The translations under genes and the position numbers were made by a program. Shown here in pieces: positions 35,362 to 44,317 of a stretch of DNA of 44,426 nt. The notes under the pieces were generated by a model that was not told where the DNA came from, made no database searches, and saw only the letters and a program-made list of their open reading frames with translations. Origin of the DNA: Akkermansia sp. GTDB lineage: Bacteria > Verrucomicrobiota > Verrucomicrobiia > Verrucomicrobiales > Akkermansiaceae. Each line of letters opens with the position of its first letter. Position 1 is the stretch's first letter. The DNA lies in the NCBI GenBank assembly GCA_017517385.1, contig JAFWZG010000051.1:1-44426 (forward strand), written 5' to 3'.

Positions 35362-35940
35362 ATGAACGATAATGAGTGGAACAGCGTGACAATCGGTGAT
35401 GAAGAGAAGCCCACGGTGAGTGTGGCTGAGCTGCGTGATCTGGCGGCTGATTTAGACCCGGATGATTATGATGAGCCTGTGCAGGAGTTTCTGGAGGAGC
35501 TGATGCAGACGGATGACCTGACGGATCTCCGCAAGGCGTCCACGCTGCTGCTTCAGGATGAGGTGGATTTTTCTCCGGAGCTGGCGGATATGGGAATTGA
35601 GCCTGATATGGGGCTCATCACGCTGCTGATAGCCACGGGTGCAGATGTGAATGCGCTGAATGCATATGGGCAGTCACCCTTGCATCTGGCCGCTCAGTAT
35701 GGGTACGTGGCTATTGTGGATATGCTGCTGGCTGCCGGTGCAAAGGTGACCGTGCGCAACCACGCCGGTAAGTTCGCAGCGGATATGACGGATGACGCCG
35801 AGCTGAAGGCTAAGCTGGCCCCGCCGTCCCTATTTGATGAGGACCTTCCCTTGCCTCCGGAGATTGAGGACGCTGATTATGTGCCGCCTCATGAGGAGCA
35901 TGGACATGATTGTGATTGCGGTTGTCACCACCATCATTAA
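35362..35940 (+). CDS. Ankyrin-repeat protein with Cys/His tail
   Basis: A 192-residue, mostly acidic cytosolic protein. Two recognisable ankyrin repeats occupy about residues 88-150 (TLLIATGADVNALNAYGQSP and AAQYGYVAIVDMLLAAGA); the N-terminal 80 residues are helical. The C-terminus ends HGHDCDCGCHHHH, which looks like a natural metal-binding tail. Ankyrin repeats bind proteins; the partner is unknown. The ATG at 35362 is preferred to that at 35344 because a -10 element lies between them. The gene converges on the DivIC-like gene and shares its terminator hairpin. Confidence 0.82.
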   Translation: MNDNEWNSVTIGDEEKPTVSVAELRDLAADLDPDDYDEPVQEFLEELMQTDDLTDLRKASTLLLQDEVDFSPELADMGIEPDMGLITLLIATGADVNALNAYGQSPLHLAAQYGYVAIVDMLLAAGAKVTVRNHAGKFAADMTDDAELKAKLAPPSLFDEDLPLPPEIEDADYVPPHEEHGHDCDCGCHHHH

Positions 35941-35948
35941 GCGTGACG

Positions 35949-35982
35949 AAAAAAAGCCCCGGCTTGCTGATGGAAGCCGGGG
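35949..35982 (-). terminator. Terminator of the DivIC-like gene unit
   Basis: CCCCGGCTT (35957-35965) pairs with AAGCCGGGG (35974-35982). On the minus strand it is followed by a run of seven T (35949-35955). It may also stop the convergent ankyrin transcript. Confidence 0.82.
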
Positions 35983-35989
35983 TTAAAAA

Positions 35990-36397
35990 TTAGTTTCGGG
36001 CGGGGCGCCTGTTGTTTTGGCTGCGGCGCATCTGCTCCAGTTCAGCCGGTGAGGGGCGGCGGAGGATGGTTTCATTCTCCTGGGCCATATCGGCGCGGTC
36101 GCGCGCCATTTCCATGTAATACTCGGGGTCACTCATCCAGAGGTAGCGGTTGTGCTCTTTAGCTTCTTCTGCCTGAGCCCGTGCAAGCTGTAATTCTGCC
36201 TGCTCTTTCTGTTGCTTGAGCTCTTCAAGCTCCAGCATGGGTTTCAGCACCAGCATGGAGCCCAAGAAGGAGACGAAGCCCAAAAAGATAAGGGCTGATA
36301 CGCCGATGACGCGGCGAATGCCCATGGTGCGCTGTACTCGCAGAAGCTCGATTTCTTCCAGAGTCGGGTATGCGCGGCGGAGAAGGGGGATATTCAT
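35990..36397 (-). CDS. Septum formation initiator (DivIC/FtsB) family protein
   Basis: A 135-residue bitopic protein: a cytosolic N-terminus, one membrane helix (about residues 32-52), a coiled coil (about 55-85) and the segment WMSDPEYYMEMARDRADMAQ, which matches the DPEYIEEIARD-type signature after the coiled coil in FtsB/DivIC. Such proteins join the divisome core with FtsL and FtsQ. A short Asn/Arg-rich end (NNRRPARN) follows. It starts 20 bases after a SAM-binding protein gene and is closed by a strong terminator. Confidence 0.78.
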   Translation of the reverse strand: MNIPLLRRAYPTLEEIELLRVQRTMGIRRVIGVSALIFLGFVSFLGSMLVLKPMLELEELKQQKEQAELQLARAQAEEAKEHNRYLWMSDPEYYMEMARDRADMAQENETILRRPSPAELEQMRRSQNNRRPARN

Positions 36398-36417
36398 AGA
36401 GGCTGGGAGTGGGTGGA

Positions 36418-37098
36418 TTATTTATTATTTTGGCGTTCTGCGAAAGGTACGAAACGTCCACGGCGTGCCAGTACGACAGTGTGCATGCGCAGCTGCTTGC
36501 CTTTGGAAGAGGCGGGAACGGGTGTGGTGCTTACTTCAAAACCGGCTCGCATGAGGGTGCTCTCCAAGCGTTTGTCGCGCTTGACTACGGTGATAGCCAG
36601 CAAGCTGCCGCCTTTCAGTGCATTGAAATAGGCTTGCGCATCACTAAGATTCATCTCACAGCGGGCGTGTACGTGGCGCAGTAGAATGGCATGCAATGAG
36701 CCGGTGCGCTTGCGGCACAAATCCGCGGCAGTGGCATTTTCTGCGCTTACACGGCTGTCCTCCCACACGCTCTTGGTCTCGCTGTATTCGCGATTCCATG
36801 CCACAATGGAGGGAATCGGCTCCGCTACGATGAATCTGGCTTTCTCGCGGGGCAGGCATTCCATGGCCTTTGCCAAGCCATAACCGAGCCCCAGACCTGC
36901 TATCATGATGCAAGGCTGAGTGGCGCGGGTGATGGGAGAGGTGGCAATCTCCGCCATGGCATCTTCGCTACCATGGGTGAATGAGGTTGCGCAGGGCAGG
37001 CCATCGTGCTGCAGGGAGAGCTCACCATCGCGTTCCCACAGCTCCCACACGCTGCCGTCTACCATCTTGCTTTCACCGAGTTTTGTAAGGGGCTTCAT
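36418..37098 (-). CDS. SAM-binding, spermidine synthase-like protein
   Basis: A 226-residue Rossmann-fold protein. MIAGLGLGYGLAKAM near residue 65 is the nucleotide-binding loop and the Glu in IVAEPIPSIVAWNRE follows at the expected distance; the region resembles the polyamine aminopropyltransferase/spermidine synthase-like branch of class I methyltransferases. The catalytic Asp of true spermidine synthases is not obvious, so the activity is open. It is the first gene of a unit with the DivIC-like gene. Its promoter has a perfect TATAAT ending nine bases before the ATG (37108-37136). Confidence 0.72.
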   Translation of the reverse strand: MKPLTKLGESKMVDGSVWELWERDGELSLQHDGLPCATSFTHGSEDAMAEIATSPITRATQPCIMIAGLGLGYGLAKAMECLPREKARFIVAEPIPSIVAWNREYSETKSVWEDSRVSAENATAADLCRKRTGSLHAILLRHVHARCEMNLSDAQAYFNALKGGSLLAITVVKRDKRLESTLMRAGFEVSTTPVPASSKGKQLRMHTVVLARRGRFVPFAERQNNK

Positions 37099-37107
37099 AC
37101 GCGCGGC

Positions 37108-37136
37108 ATTATAACACCCGCTTTCTGTCTTGGCAA
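37108..37136 (-). promoter_or_regulatory. Promoter of the SAM-binding protein gene, abutting the start codon
   Basis: On the minus strand TTGCCA (37131-37136), 17-bp spacer, perfect TATAAT (37108-37113), then nine bases to the ATG; leader about two bases. Confidence 0.78.
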
Positions 37137-37229
37137 GTCAAAACCCGCGTCCTCTTCTGAATGTCTGTTTTTAACGGATTCGGAAAGCCTTGAAAAATGA
37201 TTTTATATAGGGAAGATGGAGATTTATGC

Positions 37230-37258
37230 TTGACTTTGCTCAAACTATCGGTTAATGT
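37230..37258 (+). promoter_or_regulatory. Promoter of fabF
   Basis: TTGACT (37230-37235), 17-bp spacer, TAATGT (37253-37258). The leader is about nine bases, with no Shine-Dalgarno site. Confidence 0.55.
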
Positions 37259-37273
37259 GAGTACACAAACGTC

Positions 37274-38527
37274 ATGAAAGACCGTCGAATCGTTATTACT
37301 GGCATGGGTGCCCTTTCTCCCCTCGGCAATAGTGTCGAGGAGACGTGGGCTGGTATGAAGGCGGGCCGCTCCGGCATTACCAAAATCAAGAGCATTGACA
37401 CGGAAGTTTACGCTGTTCATATAGGTGGTGAGGTGGCAGATTTTGATGCTACTCCCTACTTTAAGAAGGATCCTAAGGCAGTGCGCCGTTGTGACCGTTT
37501 CGAGCTGCTGGCTATGGCTGCAGCTAGTATGGCCATGGAGGACGCTGGGCTGGACCCCGAGAAGGTGGACAAGACCCGTGTGGGTGTGATGGTTGGCTCC
37601 GGTATTGGTGGCCTGGGTATTCACGGTGTGAACTGTGAGATTCTCGTTAAGTCCGGTCCCCGCCGTGTGTCTCCCTTCTGCATTCCGTACATGATTACGA
37701 ACATGGCCTCCGGTCTTGTGAGTATCGAGTATGGCTTCGGTGGTCCGAATATGAGCATTTCTACAGCTTGCGCTACTTCCAATCACTGCATTGGTGAGGC
37801 ATGGCGCATCATGAAGTTTGGTGACGCTGATGTGATGATTTGCGGCGGTGCAGAGGCTGCTATTCTTCCTATCGGCATTACCGGTTTCGCCAACATGAAG
37901 GCCCTTTCCACCCGCAATGATGATCCTGCCACGGCTTCCCGCCCGTATGATGTGGATCGTGACGGCTTCGTGATGAGTGAAGGCGCAGGCGTTATCGTGC
38001 TGGAGACTCTGGAGCATGCTCAGGCTCGCGGTGCTAAGATTCTTGCTGAGCTTGTGGGCTATGGTCTCAGCTGTGATGCCTACCACTATGCCGCTCCGGA
38101 TCCGGAAGGCGAGGGTGCCAGCCGCTGCATGGAGATGGCTCTGAAGCATGCAGGCCTTAAGCCCGAGGATGTGGACTATGTGAACACTCACGGTACCTCC
38201 ACTCCGGTGGGTGACATCTGTGAGGTGAAGGCTATTAAGCGCACCTTCGGTGATTATGCTACGAACGGCCTTGTGGTGAGCTCCACCAAGTCCATGACCG
38301 GTCACCTGCTGGGTGCTGCTGGCGGTATTGAGCTTCTGGCTTGCGTGAAGGCCATTCAGGATAACTTCATTCCCCCCACCATCAACGTATTCAATCAGGA
38401 TCCCGAGTGTGACCTTGACGTCTGCCCGAACGTGGGCCGTGAAAAGAAGGTGGATGTGGCGCTGAGCAACTCTTTCGGCTTCGGCGGTCATAACTCCTCT
38501 CTTATCGTGAAGCGTTTTGTTGATTGA
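37274..38527 (+). CDS. fabF: Beta-ketoacyl-ACP synthase II
   Basis: Condensing enzyme of type II fatty acid synthesis, extending acyl-ACP with malonyl-ACP. The 417 residues have the KAS I/II triad: Cys166 in TACATSNH, His306 in NTHGTSTPVGD and His343 in SMTGHLLGAAGG, with GFGGHNSSL near the end. Length and N-terminus (RRIVITGMGALSPLG) are typical of FabF. acpP, usually its neighbour, is not seen in the window. A membrane-protein gene and recR follow on the same strand. Confidence 0.95.
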   Translation: MKDRRIVITGMGALSPLGNSVEETWAGMKAGRSGITKIKSIDTEVYAVHIGGEVADFDATPYFKKDPKAVRRCDRFELLAMAAASMAMEDAGLDPEKVDKTRVGVMVGSGIGGLGIHGVNCEILVKSGPRRVSPFCIPYMITNMASGLVSIEYGFGGPNMSISTACATSNHCIGEAWRIMKFGDADVMICGGAEAAILPIGITGFANMKALSTRNDDPATASRPYDVDRDGFVMSEGAGVIVLETLEHAQARGAKILAELVGYGLSCDAYHYAAPDPEGEGASRCMEMALKHAGLKPEDVDYVNTHGTSTPVGDICEVKAIKRTFGDYATNGLVVSSTKSMTGHLLGAAGGIELLACVKAIQDNFIPPTINVFNQDPECDLDVCPNVGREKKVDVALSNSFGFGGHNSSLIVKRFVD

Positions 38528-38561
38528 ATATCATAGTTATCTGTTAAATTGAAAAACCAGT

Positions 38562-38590
38562 GGCGGCGGCTGGGGGAACACCCCGCCGCC
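38562..38590 (+). terminator. GC-rich hairpin after fabF
   Basis: GGCGGCGG (38562-38569) pairs with CCGCCGCC (38583-38590). There is no T-run after it, so termination is doubtful; it may weaken read-through into the next gene. Confidence 0.3.
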
Positions 38591-38606
38591 GCGCTGTATT
38601 CCCGGT

Positions 38607-39152
38607 ATGGAAAAGGAACCGAACAGCCCTGAAAAAACGCCGCGCCGCATCTGGGAGCTATGGCAGCTGCGCGTGGTGCGTTATGTGCAGATTATCCGCG
38701 CGGATGTGGGGAAACAGCTCCACGCCCAGAGGAGTGATACAGATATGCTCTGGCTGCGCTGGGGGCTGCTGAGTGTGTCCGTTCTGCTTGTGACGATGGG
38801 GCTGATGCTCGCCGGCTGTTTTGAGCCGATTAATGATGCTCAGCTGAAGCTGCTGTGCGGGAATCCTTTTTATCTGGAGGCTGAGGCTGCCCAGTGTTCG
38901 GCACTAGGGCTGGCCGGAACCTTCGGTCTTTGTATCGCTGTAACGCTGTATTTGAGCGTGGTTCTGCTGCGTGTGCCCGGTGTTGTAGGGCGGCTGCAGA
39001 TAGCTTTTCTGGCGCTGGTAGCGCTGGGGCTGCCGGGTATGCTCTGTGTGCTGTGGGACTGTGTGTTTTATGTAGCGCCCATGCTTTTCAGTGTGTGTTT
39101 GGTGTGGCTGTTGACGGCCGTTGTTCCCTTTTTCCGTTCTGCTCACTCATGA
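38607..39152 (+). CDS. Hypothetical membrane protein upstream of recR
   Basis: A 181-residue product with a basic, cytosolic first 45 residues and about four hydrophobic segments (roughly 47-70, 97-120, 127-148 and 150-173). No family recognised. Its stop overlaps the ATG of recR (ATGA), so the two are translationally coupled. It lies 79 bases after fabF and could be part of that unit. Confidence 0.68.
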   Translation: MEKEPNSPEKTPRRIWELWQLRVVRYVQIIRADVGKQLHAQRSDTDMLWLRWGLLSVSVLLVTMGLMLAGCFEPINDAQLKLLCGNPFYLEAEAAQCSALGLAGTFGLCIAVTLYLSVVLLRVPGVVGRLQIAFLALVALGLPGMLCVLWDCVFYVAPMLFSVCLVWLLTAVVPFFRSAHS

Positions 39153-39757
39153 AGGCTCAGGATTATCCACCGCCTGTGCGGGAACTTATTGCCCGCCTGA
39201 AGCGCATGCCCGGCGTTGGTACACGCGGGGCAGAGCGGCATGCTCTTTGGTTTCTTCAGCATGGCCGGGCTGATGCCCGGGCTTTGGCCGCGGCTCTTAT
39301 GGCGGCGGCTGATGAGGTGACGCCTTGTCCCCGTTGCGGTTTTTTTGCGAGCAACGGGGAGCTGTGTACGGCTTGCTCGGATCCCGCGAGAGATAACTCT
39401 CTGCTTTGTGTGGTGGAACAGCCTACGGATGTTCTGCCCATAGAGCGCTGCGGTACCTTCCGCGGTTTGTACCACTGCCTTGGCGGTAAGATATCCGCTC
39501 TGGATAATGTGCTGCCGGAGGATTTGGCTGTGGCGCAGTTGCTGGAGCGCGTGCGCGAGCTGCCCGGCTGTGAGGTTATTCTGGCCATCAGTAGTGATGT
39601 GGAGGGTGAAGTGACCGCTCTTTATCTTGCTGAGCAGCTGGCGGTGCTGGACTGCCGCGTGACCCGCTTGGCTCAGGGGATGCCTGCCGGAGCGGGGCTT
39701 AGCCAGGCGGATGCTATTACGCTTACCCGCGCATTTGAAGGCCGCAAGGGTATTTGA
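39149..39757 (+). CDS. recR: Recombination mediator protein RecR
   Basis: Partner of RecO and RecF in loading RecA at gaps. The 202-residue product has the helix-hairpin-helix N-terminus (RLKRMPGVGTRGAERHA), a four-Cys zinc finger (CPRCGFFASNGELCTAC) and a Toprim domain with VVEQPTDVLPIER; the length is normal. The frame is open upstream, but the overlap with the preceding stop codon (ATGA at 39149-39152) and family alignment fix the start. Confidence 0.96.
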   Translation: MKAQDYPPPVRELIARLKRMPGVGTRGAERHALWFLQHGRADARALAAALMAAADEVTPCPRCGFFASNGELCTACSDPARDNSLLCVVEQPTDVLPIERCGTFRGLYHCLGGKISALDNVLPEDLAVAQLLERVRELPGCEVILAISSDVEGEVTALYLAEQLAVLDCRVTRLAQGMPAGAGLSQADAITLTRAFEGRKGI

Positions 39758-39775
39758 TTCTTTGCCGATACGGGG

Positions 39776-40282
39776 TTAGATGTAGCGGCGGTCGCGGAAG
39801 ACGTGTGCTTTCAGCGGGTCCGTTGCGGCTAGGTGTGTGAAGCCGATGGCGAGGGCATCCGCGGCATCCGGTGCAGGAGTTTCCGTGAGACGGAGCATGG
39901 CGCGCATCATGAACGCTACCTGTTGTTTACCGGCGCCACCTCGGCCCACAGTGGCAAGTTTTACGCAGGTGGGCGGGTATTCCATGATGGGGAGGTCGTA
40001 TCGAGCGGCTGCCAGTACTGTGGCGGCGCGGGCGGAGCCCATGGTGATGGCTGTGCGGTGTGATTGCACGTAGATGATGCCTTCAATGGCCAGCTCATCC
40101 GGGTGCCATTGCTCTATCAGTGAGCAGACTTTCTCATGAATGGCCAGCAGACAGCGGCTCTGCGGCAGTTTCTGGGGCAGCGAAAGTGTGCCGTACTCTA
40201 GCGCAGAGGCGTTGCGGTGGTCTCCTTCCAGTACCGCATACCCCGTGTTCCGGATGGCCGGATCTATGGAGAGAACTATCAC
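39776..40282 (-). CDS. ruvC: Crossover junction endodeoxyribonuclease RuvC
   Basis: Resolves Holliday junctions. The 168 residues have the four acidic catalytic residues: Asp7 in LSIDPAIRNTGYAV, Glu67 in LAIEGIIYVQ, and Asp139 and Asp142 in DAADALAIG. The start is GTG; no better in-frame start is near. It follows ispE by 37 bases on the same strand and may share its transcript. ruvA and ruvB are not in the window. It converges on recR. Confidence 0.93.
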   Translation of the reverse strand: MIVLSIDPAIRNTGYAVLEGDHRNASALEYGTLSLPQKLPQSRCLLAIHEKVCSLIEQWHPDELAIEGIIYVQSHRTAITMGSARAATVLAAARYDLPIMEYPPTCVKLATVGRGGAGKQQVAFMMRAMLRLTETPAPDAADALAIGFTHLAATDPLKAHVFRDRRYI

Positions 40283-40319
40283 TCTTGATTATTTGTGATT
40301 GGCATGCGCCAACCGATAA

Positions 40320-41156
40320 TCAGTTCACGTACCCGCAGTAGGTCCAGAGGGTGGGATCCAGCTCAGCTCGGGCGGCCTCTGCCACGGCCTGTGCCTGCTC
40401 AATGGTTTCGGTGAGCGCGAAGAGCGTGGAACCACTGCCGCACATGAGGGCTGCGCGCACACCGGGCTGGCCGAGCAGCCACATCTTGCTGAACCCGAGG
40501 ACGGGGAACTTCGTGAAGACTGCGCGTTCCAGCTCGTTTACAAATTTGATGCCATCCACCATCTGGGCATTGTAATTCACACCCTTAATGCGGTGGGCGC
40601 CGCGCAGCAGCTTGTAGGCGCTGGGGGTGGAAACTGCAAACTGAGGCTTAATGAGCACGATGGGGCTGCGCCATTCTGCCAGCTCGGGCACCGGCTCCAC
40701 GATTTCGCCACGGCCTGTGCAGCGGCTGATGACGGGGTTCAGGAAGAAGGGTACATCACTGCCGAGAGCGGAGGCCATCGTGTGCAGCTCCTCATCAGAA
40801 TAACCGGTACCGATGATTTCATTGCAGGCGCGCAGGGTGATAGCGGCATCTGCTGAGCCACCTCCGAGGCCGGCGCCGTGAGGTATATTCTTGGTGAGGG
40901 TGATTTTCTGCTTGGCTTTGCGGCCATAGGCCTTCTCGAACTCACGCACGGCTTTCATGACGAGGTTGCTCTCGTCCGTCGGAACTCCCGGAGTATCACA
41001 GAGCAGGGTGGTGGTGCGGGAGTTGTGGAAATCCAGCGTGTCCACCAAGTCCAGACGTGCCATCAGTATGTCCACGTTGTGGTAGCCGTCGTCACGCTTT
41101 CCCAGAACGCGCAGTGAGAGGTTGATCTTCGCCGGTGCCGTGTATGTGCTGCTCAT
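40320..41156 (-). CDS. ispE: 4-diphosphocytidyl-2-C-methyl-D-erythritol kinase
   Basis: GHMP kinase of the MEP pathway of isoprenoid synthesis. The 278 residues have the N-terminal APAKINLSLRVLGKRDDGYH and the ATP loop PHGAGLGGGSADAA, both typical of IspE, and a C-terminal MCGSGSTLFAL segment. The promoter (41163-41191) ends six bases before the ATG. It is divergent from guaB, and ruvC follows downstream. Confidence 0.95.
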   Translation of the reverse strand: MSSTYTAPAKINLSLRVLGKRDDGYHNVDILMARLDLVDTLDFHNSRTTTLLCDTPGVPTDESNLVMKAVREFEKAYGRKAKQKITLTKNIPHGAGLGGGSADAAITLRACNEIIGTGYSDEELHTMASALGSDVPFFLNPVISRCTGRGEIVEPVPELAEWRSPIVLIKPQFAVSTPSAYKLLRGAHRIKGVNYNAQMVDGIKFVNELERAVFTKFPVLGFSKMWLLGQPGVRAALMCGSGSTLFALTETIEQAQAVAEAARAELDPTLWTYCGYVN

Positions 41157-41162
41157 GCCCCT

Positions 41163-41191
41163 AGTTTACACGAAAAGCGGCGCGGCGTCAA
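41163..41191 (-). promoter_or_regulatory. Promoter of ispE, abutting the start codon
   Basis: On the minus strand TTGACG (41186-41191), 17-bp spacer, TAAACT (41163-41168), then six bases to the ATG. Leaderless mRNA predicted. Confidence 0.65.
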
Positions 41192-41284
41192 TCATTCCGG
41201 CTGCCTCTTCCGGCCAAAATGACGTACAGATTCCGCTTCCAACAGAAAAAATGCAGAAAAATGCACTTTTTTGTCAGATTAGAC

Positions 41285-41313
41285 TTGCAAAAGGTGGCGA
41301 GGCGTTATATCCT
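41285..41313 (+). promoter_or_regulatory. Promoter of guaB, abutting the start codon
   Basis: TTGCAA (41285-41290), 17-bp spacer, TATCCT (41308-41313), then five bases to the ATG. An overlapping TATATC (41306-41311) is an alternative -10. Either way the transcript starts at or very near the ATG. Confidence 0.55.
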
Positions 41314-41318
41314 CCGCT

Positions 41319-42773
41319 ATGGCAGAAATTCAGCTTGGACTTACATTTGACGACGTGCTCCTGCTTCCTTGCCTGAGCACTATTCTTCCCGGCGAGGCCG
41401 ATCCCTCTTCTCAACTGTGCGCGGGTTTCTCACTCCGCCTGCCCATTCTCTCTGCTCCGATGGATACGGTGACAGAGGTAGACATGGCCATCGCCATGGC
41501 TCGTGAGGGCGGTTTGGGTGTTATTCACCGCAACAACCGCATCGATGATCAGGCTACGATGGTGGCCAAGGTGAAGCGTTTCGAGAACGCCGTTATCACC
41601 AAGCCGCTGACTGTTACGAGCGATATGAGCCTGAGCCGCGTGAAGGGCATCATGCTGGAGAACGGTTTCTCCGGTCTGCCCGTGGTGGCTGAGGGTAACC
41701 TGCTGGTGGGTATCATCACCGGGCGTGATATGCGCGTGGTGGATGGCCATGACTTGGAGAAACTCACCGTGGCTGATGTGATGACCCCCATGACCCGCCT
41801 CATCACCGGTACTCCTTCCACCACTCAGGAGGAGGCCCGCAAGATTCTTTATTCCAACCGCATCGAGAAGCTGCCCCTCGTGGATGAGGCCGGTCGCCTC
41901 GTAGGTCTTATTACGGATACGGACATCCGCAAGCGTGAGGCTTTCCAAGAGTCCACTAAGGATGAACTTGGCCGTCTGCGCTGCGGTGCGGCCGTAGGCC
42001 CGGGCCCGGAGTTCATGGCTCGTGCTCAGGCTGTGGTGGATGCCGGCGCTGATGCCCTTTTCATTGATGCCGCTACCGGCCACACCAGCCGCGTGCTGCA
42101 TGTGATTGAGAAGCTCAGCGAGCTCGGTAAGCCCGTGGTTGCCGGTAACGTGGTAACTCAGGACGGCGCTCGTGACCTCATCTCTGCCGGTGCCAGCGCC
42201 ATTAAGGTGGGTGTGGGCCCCGGCTCCATCTGCACCACCCGTATCATCTCCGGTGTGGGTATGCCCCAGTTCACCGCCATTCAGGAGGTGGCCACCGTGG
42301 CTCGTCCTGCCGGCGTGACGGTGATTGCTGATGGCGGTATCCGCTACTCCGGTGATGCCGTGAAGGCTCTCGCCGCCGGTGCTGACCTCATCATGATGGG
42401 CGGCATGCTGGCCGGCTGTGAGGAAAGCCCTGGCGCCATCGTGCACTATCAGGGCCGTAACTTCAAGACCTACCGCGGCATGGGCTCTCTGGGCGCCATG
42501 CGTGCCGGCTCCGGTGATCGCTACGGCCAGAATGGCAGCGGTAAGATGGTGGCTGAAGGTGTGGAGGCTCGCGTGCCTTACAAGGGCATGCTGGCAGACG
42601 TTATCTTCCAGCTGGTGGGCGGCCTGCGCTCCGGTATGGGTTATCTTGGTGCCAAGAGCCTTCAGGAGCTGCGCGACCATGCTCGCTTTGTGCGCATCAC
42701 TACCGGTGGCCTTCAGGAAAGCCACCCGCACGATGTTACCATCACTCAGGATCCCGGCAACTACAGCCGTTAA
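41319..42773 (+). CDS. guaB: Inosine-5'-monophosphate dehydrogenase
   Basis: Rate-limiting step of GMP synthesis: IMP to XMP with NAD+. The 484 residues have the (beta/alpha)8 barrel with catalytic Cys305 in GPGSICTTR, interrupted by two CBS domains (about residues 92-205). The flap motif is in [16 protein letters not shown]. Length and N-terminus ([12 protein letters not shown]) are typical. Closed by a good terminator. Confidence 0.97.
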   Translation: MAEIQLGLTFDDVLLLPCLSTILPGEADPSSQLCAGFSLRLPILSAPMDTVTEVDMAIAMAREGGLGVIHRNNRIDDQATMVAKVKRFENAVITKPLTVTSDMSLSRVKGIMLENGFSGLPVVAEGNLLVGIITGRDMRVVDGHDLEKLTVADVMTPMTRLITGTPSTTQEEARKILYSNRIEKLPLVDEAGRLVGLITDTDIRKREAFQESTKDELGRLRCGAAVGPGPEFMARAQAVVDAGADALFIDAATGHTSRVLHVIEKLSELGKPVVAGNVVTQDGARDLISAGASAIKVGVGPGSICTTRIISGVGMPQFTAIQEVATVARPAGVTVIADGGIRYSGDAVKALAAGADLIMMGGMLAGCEESPGAIVHYQGRNFKTYRGMGSLGAMRAGSGDRYGQNGSGKMVAEGVEARVPYKGMLADVIFQLVGGLRSGMGYLGAKSLQELRDHARFVRITTGGLQESHPHDVTITQDPGNYSR

Positions 42774-42796
42774 GTTTTGCAGTAACTACAAATTTC

Positions 42797-42831
42797 AAAC
42801 GCCTGCCCCAATCCGGAGGCAGGCGTTTTTT
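42797..42831 (+). terminator. Rho-independent terminator of guaB
   Basis: AAACGCCTGCC (42797-42807) pairs perfectly with GGCAGGCGTTT (42818-42828), followed by a T run to 42831. Confidence 0.92.
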
Positions 42832-42887
42832 GCTATCAATGATGAAAGGATAAACTAGTTATATAAACTTCCCGCAGCAGATAAAAC

Positions 42888-44204
42888 TCACATAACAAGT
42901 ATAACGCAAGCAACGATTAGCGCTATTATCAGCGTAATCAACATGTAGGTCACAAAGTCATTTCCGGGTTTCTTTTCCTTGTTGGGTACCGGCGGAAGTT
43001 GAAGGGTGCCCACGGTCTTTTTAATTTTGCGCTGTGGAGAAACTGCACTTGCTTTGACAGGCTTCGCTTTCTTTGAGTTAGGAAGATTCACCATTACCTC
43101 CCCGCTCGCTTTATCCTTATACACCTCCGCTCCGGCGGCGAGACAAAAACGAAGTTGCGACAGCTTATTATAAGACCCCATGTGCATTATGCTAAGCATA
43201 GCGAGCGATTCCGGCCCATGGCCCATGCTCAGATGCTCATGCACCATCCTTGTCACAGGGTGCTTCAGAAGAGTCTCATCATCCACCTCCTCATTTAAGT
43301 CAAAGCTATCTCCCACTAGGAATGTCAAACCTTTCAGAGCAAATAGCTCGCTGTAAAGCTTACATGCCTTATCGTCAATGCTTTCTTTTTTGTCCATGCT
43401 GTTAATATGGGGTGTTGTTTTCAGTAATTTTACACAATCCTCATTCTTGTTCTCGACTGCCATATCGAGTGCCGTACGGCCATCATTAGCCTTCTTATTC
43501 AAATCTGCCCCCGCAGCAAGCAGGAGTTTGATGCAGTCTGAATGCCCACGAACAGCTGCCATGTGAAGAGCTGTTATCCCTTGCATGTTGGTATGGTTAA
43601 CCTCCGCCTTGGCTTCAAGCAAAGCTTTCACACATTCCGCTTTTCCGCAGAGAGAGGCCCCCATCAGAGCCGTAGCTCCTGTTTTATTAGACGCGTTAAC
43701 ATTAGCCCCTGCGTCAACAAGTGCTTTCAGGCAATCCATGTACCCCTTTTCCGCAGCTAATTCAAGCGGGAAGCAACCAAATTGATTCTTCACATTGACA
43801 TTTGCTCCGGCCGCAATAAGTTCACGCACCCGGTCAGCATGCCCGAACGAACTGGCCAGCTCAATCGGGTAGCACTTGCTCTTGTTGGGGCGATTCACAT
43901 CTGCTCCGGCCGCGATAAGAGCCCTTATAATTTCAATGTTCGCGTGGTTACTGTATGCTGCCCCGAGCAAAGGCATGCGCCCACTTTCTTCCTCATTGTT
44001 CACATCTGCTCCGGCCGCGATAAGTAAATTAACCATTTTACTATCACCCGCTTCTGCTGCTGATGCCAGATGCTCTGAAAACGTTTCTTCAGTAATTCCT
44101 TGTTTGGTTAGCTCTGCTCGCGCCTCATTTCGTGACAGTTGTTGCGATTCGGAATGCAAAGAAACAGTCGAATGAGCTTGTGTAGATTGATTTGTTGTAG
44201 TCAT
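42888..44204 (-). CDS. Ankyrin-repeat protein with C-terminal membrane anchor
   Basis: A 438-residue product. About seven ankyrin repeats occupy residues 35-265, with IAAGADVN-type ends and many GADVN/GANVN repeats. A helical region follows, then a Lys/Pro-rich linker and a hydrophobic end (about 415-437, MLITLIIALIVACVILVM) with no signal peptide, so it is probably tail-anchored in the inner membrane with the repeats in the cytosol. The gene is AT-richer than the core. It has near-identical DNA segments from the repeats. A -10-like TATTAT lies seven bases upstream of the ATG. Function unknown. Confidence 0.85.
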   Translation of the reverse strand: MTTTNQSTQAHSTVSLHSESQQLSRNEARAELTKQGITEETFSEHLASAAEAGDSKMVNLLIAAGADVNNEEESGRMPLLGAAYSNHANIEIIRALIAAGADVNRPNKSKCYPIELASSFGHADRVRELIAAGANVNVKNQFGCFPLELAAEKGYMDCLKALVDAGANVNASNKTGATALMGASLCGKAECVKALLEAKAEVNHTNMQGITALHMAAVRGHSDCIKLLLAAGADLNKKANDGRTALDMAVENKNEDCVKLLKTTPHINSMDKKESIDDKACKLYSELFALKGLTFLVGDSFDLNEEVDDETLLKHPVTRMVHEHLSMGHGPESLAMLSIMHMGSYNKLSQLRFCLAAGAEVYKDKASGEVMVNLPNSKKAKPVKASAVSPQRKIKKTVGTLQLPPVPNKEKKPGNDFVTYMLITLIIALIVACVILVM

Positions 44205-44282
44205 TAATTGTATAATATAATTTTCTGTAAGACTTTAACATGTTTCATGGGGAAATCAACTTATTTTTTTGTCATTGTTGGG

Positions 44283-44311
44283 TTAGCAATTAACTACTAT
44301 TGTGGTATAAT
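44283..44311 (+). promoter_or_regulatory. Promoter of the last gene, abutting the start codon
   Basis: TTAGCA (44283-44288), 17-bp spacer, perfect TATAAT (44306-44311), then six bases to the ATG at 44318. Confidence 0.72.
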
Positions 44312-44317
44312 AGTCGC

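Noticed and set aside
37109-38491. 460-codon frame opposite fabF
   Set aside because: It mirrors fabF, is rich in His and Thr as expected for an antisense shadow, and has no recognisable domain.
41430-42731. 433-codon frame opposite guaB
   Set aside because: Antisense shadow of a highly expressed gene; composition is not protein-like.
43440-44030. Near-identical DNA segments of about 100 bases
   Set aside because: They are the codons of successive ankyrin repeats, not an independent element.
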